A program made the position numbers and the translations under genes. From an uncultured Gemmatimonadota bacterium (GTDB taxonomy: Bacteria; Gemmatimonadota; Gemmatimonadetes; Gemmatimonadales; Gemmatimonadaceae): a stretch of 13,638 bases of DNA. Positions 8,373 to 13,638 of the stretch are shown one piece after another. The stretch is taken from contig CAMLDY010000063.1 in assembly GCA_946478895.1 (NCBI GenBank), positions 1 to 13,638 of the forward strand. Direction: 5' to 3'. Below the pieces are notes generated by a model, which did no database searches, was not told where the DNA came from, and worked only from the letters and a program-made list of their open reading frames with translations. The stretch's first letter is position 1. Every line of letters begins with the position of its first letter.

Positions 8373-8520
8373 CGATCAGCATTATGGGGATATCGTCCCG
8401 AACCGCATAACGGAGCCGGCACTTATGGCAAAGCAGCGCGTTTTCCGATTCGCGGTATTCCAGTTCGCTCTTGCACTTGGGACAAACCAGAATTTCAAGA
8501 AGACGCGCCGACAAGCTCAT
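8353..8520 (-). CDS. Trm112-like zinc-ribbon protein
   Basis: This small protein (55 aa) is of the Trm112/YcaR (UPF0434) type. It opens MSLSARLLEILVCPKCKSEL and has a second pair at CHKC, giving four zinc-ligand cysteines at 13, 16, 31 and 34. The family hallmark DDIPIMLIDEA (42-52) is near the end. In eukaryotes and archaea Trm112 activates several RNA and protein methyltransferases; bacterial versions are poorly defined. The frame is open further upstream (to 8604), but I take ATG 8518-8520 because it gives the family length, has AAAGG four bases upstream and makes an ATGA overlap with the era stop; the extension would lie inside era. The position between era and an outer-membrane protein gene gives no firm clue to a partner. 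Confidence 0.88.
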   Translation of the reverse strand: MSLSARLLEILVCPKCKSELEYRESENALLCHKCRLRYAVRDDIPIMLIDEATPF

Positions 8521-9395
8521 TTGACCTTTCCCGTTCCCAGTTGGTATCCAAACCGTGACAGACTGCCAGGATTCTTTCGCCAGTTGGCGAGGACTTTTAC
8601 CCACAGATCAAGATAGACTTTGGCGCCCACAAACGCCTCGATCTTCTTACGCGCCGACTCACCGAGGCGGCGGATCTGGGCGCCCTTCGCCCCAATGATG
8701 ATCGCCTTCTGGCTGTCCCTCTCCACGTAAACTACTGCCCTGATGTAAAGAGGCGAGCGGTCCTCGCGAAATTCCTCGACCTGAACGGCGACGCTGTAGG
8801 GCACTTCATCGTGCAGCTGCTCGAGCACCGTTTCCCTCACCAGCTCGGCGACGAAGAATCGTACGGGCTGAGTGCTTACCTCATCGTCCGGGTAGAGGAA
8901 AGGGCTTTCCGGCAATTGGGAAACCACGCGCTGCATCAGCTCTTCCACACCGTCGCCGGTCAGCGCCGAGATCAGCGTGACACCGTCGCGCTCCGCCAGG
9001 CGCGCTCGCGATTCGCGCGAAAGTGCGTCGGCCTTGTTGAGCGCGCTCACGATCGTCGCGCGGGGCGTCGTCGACAACCCGGCTGCTTCAGGGAGCGGCG
9101 CCGGCTCCCCTTCCGTAGCATCGGCGAGATAGATAATGACGTCGGCGTCCTCGAGCGCGCGCAGCGCCGTCGTTTTCATCGCTTCCTGCAGCGGATACCG
9201 CGGATTTAGAAGTCCGGGCGTATCGAGGATCACCATTTGGGAATCCTCGGCCGTCCGAATCCCGACCACCCGGTCGCGCGTCGACTGCGGCTTTTCGCTG
9301 GTGATGCTCAGCTTCTGCCCGACGATTCGATTGAGGAGCGTTGACTTCCCGACATTCGGCTTTCCGACGACCGTGACAATCCCCGCGCGTGGCAT
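8517..9395 (-). CDS. era: GTPase Era
   Basis: Era is an essential GTPase that binds the 3' end of 16S rRNA and assists 30S assembly. The GTPase domain has G1 GKPNVGKST (11-19), the switch segment KPQSTRDRVVG (35-45), G3 DTPG (58-61), G4 NKAD (120-123) and G5 SAL (143-145). The C-terminal KH domain carries IIGAKGAQIRRLG (233-245). From ATG 9393-9395 the protein is 292 aa, close to the usual 295-301. The frame is open to a GTG at 9444-9446 (309 aa), but the added residues look unlike Era and begin at the edge of an inverted repeat, so the ATG is preferred. The KH domain binds the GAUCACCUCC end of 16S, which this window encodes a few kilobases upstream. The stop overlaps the Trm112-like start as ATGA. 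Confidence 0.95.
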   Translation of the reverse strand: MPRAGIVTVVGKPNVGKSTLLNRIVGQKLSITSEKPQSTRDRVVGIRTAEDSQMVILDTPGLLNPRYPLQEAMKTTALRALEDADVIIYLADATEGEPAPLPEAAGLSTTPRATIVSALNKADALSRESRARLAERDGVTLISALTGDGVEELMQRVVSQLPESPFLYPDDEVSTQPVRFFVAELVRETVLEQLHDEVPYSVAVQVEEFREDRSPLYIRAVVYVERDSQKAIIIGAKGAQIRRLGESARKKIEAFVGAKVYLDLWVKVLANWRKNPGSLSRFGYQLGTGKVK

Positions 9396-9446
9396 GCTCC
9401 AAGTTAACCCTTCGGGGTGGAGACCCGCGCGCACACTGGCATCCAC

Positions 9447-9601
9447 AGTCCAAAAGGTGGCAGGTGGGAGACGTGGTCAGAGGGCACGGGTGTCAGTTTA
9501 TCCGGCGCATTCCATGGTGGCGTGACGCAGCGAGAATGCGAGTAGAACAACTGCTACCTGTGCATCTCTGTGCGTCTCTCCGCCCTGCCACCTTTTTGAC
9601 T
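9447..9601. repeat. MITE-like inverted repeat element between era and tRNA-Asn
   Basis: The two ends of this 155-base stretch are inverted copies. Bases 9447-9464 (agtccaaaaggtggcagg) match the reverse complement of 9584-9601 at 17 of 18 positions. Weaker similarity continues inwards (gagacg at 9468-9473 against cgtctc at 9573-9578) and outwards. The inner part has no ORF I believe in. I see no convincing target-site duplication. It could be a miniature non-autonomous element, a dispersed intergenic repeat, or a long hairpin in the era leader. A hairpin terminator is less likely because the loop is about 120 bases. Confidence 0.55.
9558..9577. repeat. Two-copy 10-base tandem repeat
   Basis: Two adjacent 10-base units, ctgtgcatct and ctgtgcgtct, differ at one position. 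They lie just inside the right arm of the inverted repeat. The CTGTG/TCTC-rich style resembles short intergenic repeats seen in some soil bacteria, but two copies alone are weak evidence. Confidence 0.4.
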
Positions 9602-9642
9602 ACAGGTGCCCGTCGAAGCGAAGAGATCTTGAGTGAGGAGCA

Positions 9643-9715
9643 CTGGGGCGGCAGGACTCGAACCTGCAACTTCCGGATTAACAGTCCGGCGGTCTGCCAA
9701 TTGACCTACACCCCA
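9643..9715 (-). tRNA. tRNA-Asn (anticodon GTT)
   Basis: The minus strand folds into a full cloverleaf. The acceptor stem TGGGGTG pairs with CGCCCCA with one G-U wobble. The D arm is GGTC/GACC with GG in its loop. The anticodon stem is CCGGA/TCCGG with loop CTGTTAA, giving anticodon GTT. The T arm is GCAGG/CCTGC with loop TTCGAGT. The discriminator base is G (9643), as expected for Asn. No CCA is encoded. The gene follows the rRNA operon terminator by about 60 bases, a stretch that includes a small hairpin (9724-9729 with 9743-9748), so it is either read through from rrn or has its own promoter, which I could not identify. Confidence 0.97.
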
Positions 9716-9776
9716 TCGCGACTCCGCAGGGTATTGGACACTCTGCGGCTGCGGTTCGATACATACAGCGTCGGGC

Positions 9777-9812
9777 AAAAAAAGAAAGGCCCCGTCGAGT
9801 GACAGGGCCTTT
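9777..9812 (-). terminator. Intrinsic terminator of the rRNA operon
   Basis: On the minus strand an 8-base-pair stem, AAAGGCCC with GGGCCTTT (9805-9812 and 9785-9792), closes a 12-base loop. It is followed after one C by seven Ts (9777-9783). It starts ten bases after the 5S 3' end, as expected for the end of an rrn transcript. Confidence 0.92.
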
Positions 9813-9821
9813 CAATGAGGT

Positions 9822-9937
9822 GCCGGCGACGGCCTACTCTCCCGCGTTCTCTCGAACGGAGTACCATCGGCGCTGCAGGGCTTAACGGCCGTGTTCGGAA
9901 TGGGAACGGGTGTGGCCCCTGCGCTTCAGTCGCCAGC
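9822..9937 (-). rRNA. rrf: 5S ribosomal RNA
   Basis: The 116-base gene is recognised by the conserved CCCGTTCCCATTCCGAACACGG segment (given here as two overlapping parts: CCCGTTCCCATTCC and CCGAACACGG) and by GAGAGTAGG near the 3' end. Its ends form helix I: GCTGGCGAC at the 5' end pairs with GTCGCCGGC at the 3' end, with one U-G pair. Ends are set from this helix and may be off by a few bases. Confidence 0.95.
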
Positions 9938-9950
9938 GATTTTCAAAGAA

Positions 9951-10015
9951 TGACTTTGGATTGTAGTAGTGATCGTGTGATGTTCGAATCAACCGTTAGA
10001 TCGCTTGGTTTTCTG
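9951..10015 (-). other. 3' strand of the pre-23S processing stem (23S-5S spacer)
   Basis: The 122-base spacer between 23S and 5S holds two blocks that are reverse complements of blocks in the 16S-23S spacer. Bases 9994-10004 match 13048-13058 perfectly (11 pairs), with six more pairs at 10010-10015 with 13037-13042. Bases 9963-9977 match 13206-13220 perfectly (15 pairs), with two further 4-base blocks extending to 9951. Such stems bracket 23S rRNA and are normally cut by RNase III. No gene lies in this spacer. Confidence 0.85.
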
Positions 10016-10059
10016 CTAGTCGGTTCGAGGTAATAAAGAGGAACCTCAAACCATATAAG

Positions 10060-13020
<2,961 letters not shown>

Positions 13021-13058
13021 AAATAACTTGTTCAAACAGAAACACGCGCGATCTAACG

Positions 13059-13154
13059 AGTGATACAATCTTTGGACTCTCGAGCTTAATAGCTCTTGAG
13101 ACAAATCGAGCCCCAGCTCTTTCGAGCCAGAGCATCGCTAGAAATTGTGTCACT
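13059..13154 (-). other. Spacer stem-loop inside the side domain
   Basis: Bases 13059-13069 (agtgatacaat) and 13144-13154 (attgtgtcact) pair at 10 of 11 positions and enclose about 74 bases that contain smaller hairpins, for example ctc-gagc with gctc-gag around 13078-13100. It sits directly outside the inner block of the 23S processing stem. The structure is by eye; energy was not computed. Confidence 0.55.
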
Positions 13155-13167
13155 AGTGTTGATTCTT

Positions 13168-13198
13168 AAGCCGCGGGATCTTATCAGGTCCCGGGCTT
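13168..13198 (-). other. Strong hairpin in the 16S-23S spacer
   Basis: Arms aagcc-g-cggga (13168-13178) and tcccg-ggctt (13189-13198) form ten base pairs with one bulged base and a 10-base loop. No T-run follows it on the transcribed strand, so it is not a terminator. It lies between the two blocks of the pre-23S stem. Confidence 0.65.
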
Positions 13199-13229
13199 CA
13201 AATCCCACGATCACTACTACTTTCCATTG

Positions 13230-13239
13230 TCAAAAAACT
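13230..13239 (-). promoter_or_regulatory. BoxA-like antitermination motif in the spacer
   Basis: The transcribed strand reads AGTTTTTTGA, matching the rrn boxA core TGTTCTTTGA at 8 of 10 positions. A boxA in the spacer recruits the NusB/NusE antitermination complex in other bacteria. The motif sits upstream of 23S at the foot of its processing stem, a usual place, but the match is imperfect. Confidence 0.4.
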
Positions 13240-13458
13240 TTCGAGATATAAGCGCTCTGTCGCTTGGTGCTTAAGGACTTAACTACAAGCCCCTCGTGTT
13301 ACTTCGAGCCTGGATCATACACCCAGAGGGTGCATTGGTTCGGGCTCTTTTATATGGAAATCGAGATTGAGATCTGGATGTTACGAGACGAGCGACACGT
13401 GAGTGCTTTCCGACACGTCGACTGGTCGCCCAGTCAGCCTGCCTTACTCGCAGCTCCG

Positions 13459-13638
<180 letters not shown>

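Larger units (their letters stand above)
13021..13458 (-). other. 16S-23S internal transcribed spacer without tRNA genes
   Basis: This 438-base spacer holds no tRNA: no sequence on the transcribed strand gives a cloverleaf, and the tRNA-Ile or tRNA-Ala genes found in many bacterial spacers are absent. It contains the 5' strand of the pre-23S processing stem in two blocks (13037-13058 and 13206-13232), a structured side domain between them, a boxA-like motif (13230-13239) and a hairpin near 16S (13420-13425 with 13430-13435, loop TCGC on the plus strand). The remaining stretch, 13240-13419, shows nothing I can assign; part of it presumably pairs with the 16S leader beyond the window. Confidence 0.85.

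Noticed and set aside
9396..9446. Extension of era to the GTG at 9444-9446
   Set aside because: The extra 17 residues do not resemble Era N-termini and the ATG at 9395 gives normal family length; not fully excluded.
9716..9776. Promoter for tRNA-Asn (TATGTA-like -10)
   Set aside because: No acceptable -35 box at the right spacing; it would overlap the terminator T-run region.
9389..9802. Plus-strand frame across the era start, the inverted repeat and tRNA-Asn
   Set aside because: It runs through a tRNA gene and a terminator, so it cannot be a real coding region.
13185..13210. Possible tRNA T-arm in the 16S-23S spacer (GGATTTGAAGCCC on the transcribed strand)
   Set aside because: There is no matching acceptor, D or anticodon stem, and the bases pair better in the hairpin at 13168-13198.

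Overview
The window reads as a bacterial chromosome segment in which every supported gene lies on the minus strand. The best taxonomic guess is Gemmatimonadota or a close FCB-group relative. That is an inference from high GC content, a PorV/PorQ-type outer-membrane protein, an MJ0042 zinc-ribbon protein and Lol-type lipoprotein export, which together imply a diderm envelope. I could not run a 16S comparison.

In transcription order (right to left) the window opens with an rRNA operon. It holds the 3' end of a 16S gene (13459 to the edge), a 438-base spacer without tRNA genes, a full 23S gene (about 10060-13020), a 5S gene (about 9822-9937) and a strong intrinsic terminator (9777-9812). A lone tRNA-Asn(GTT) follows (9643-9715). 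Then comes a gap of about 250 bases holding a long inverted repeat.

Next is a compact ten-gene array: era, a Trm112-like zinc-ribbon gene, a PorV/PorQ-like barrel gene, a Ca2+/H+ exchanger (cax), a degenerate GGDEF response-regulator gene, an MJ0042 zinc-ribbon/proline-rich gene, prfB, lysS, lolC and lolD (cut by the left edge). Six junctions are 4-base ATGA/GTGA overlaps or a 20-base overlap, so translation is probably coupled. The array mixes ribosome assembly and translation (era, prfB, lysS, Trm112) with envelope genes (PorV-like, lolCD), ion transport and a putative signalling pair. No promoter was convincing.

The most instructive points are these. prfB carries the classical autoregulatory +1 frameshift, so an annotation starting at 4259 loses 39 residues. 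The two spacers flanking 23S form a two-part long-range processing stem with a structured side domain on one side. A MITE-like inverted repeat lies between tRNA-Asn and era. A translationally coupled GGDDF/zinc-ribbon pair is the best candidate for something not yet described. I saw no phage, CRISPR, transposase or defence genes.
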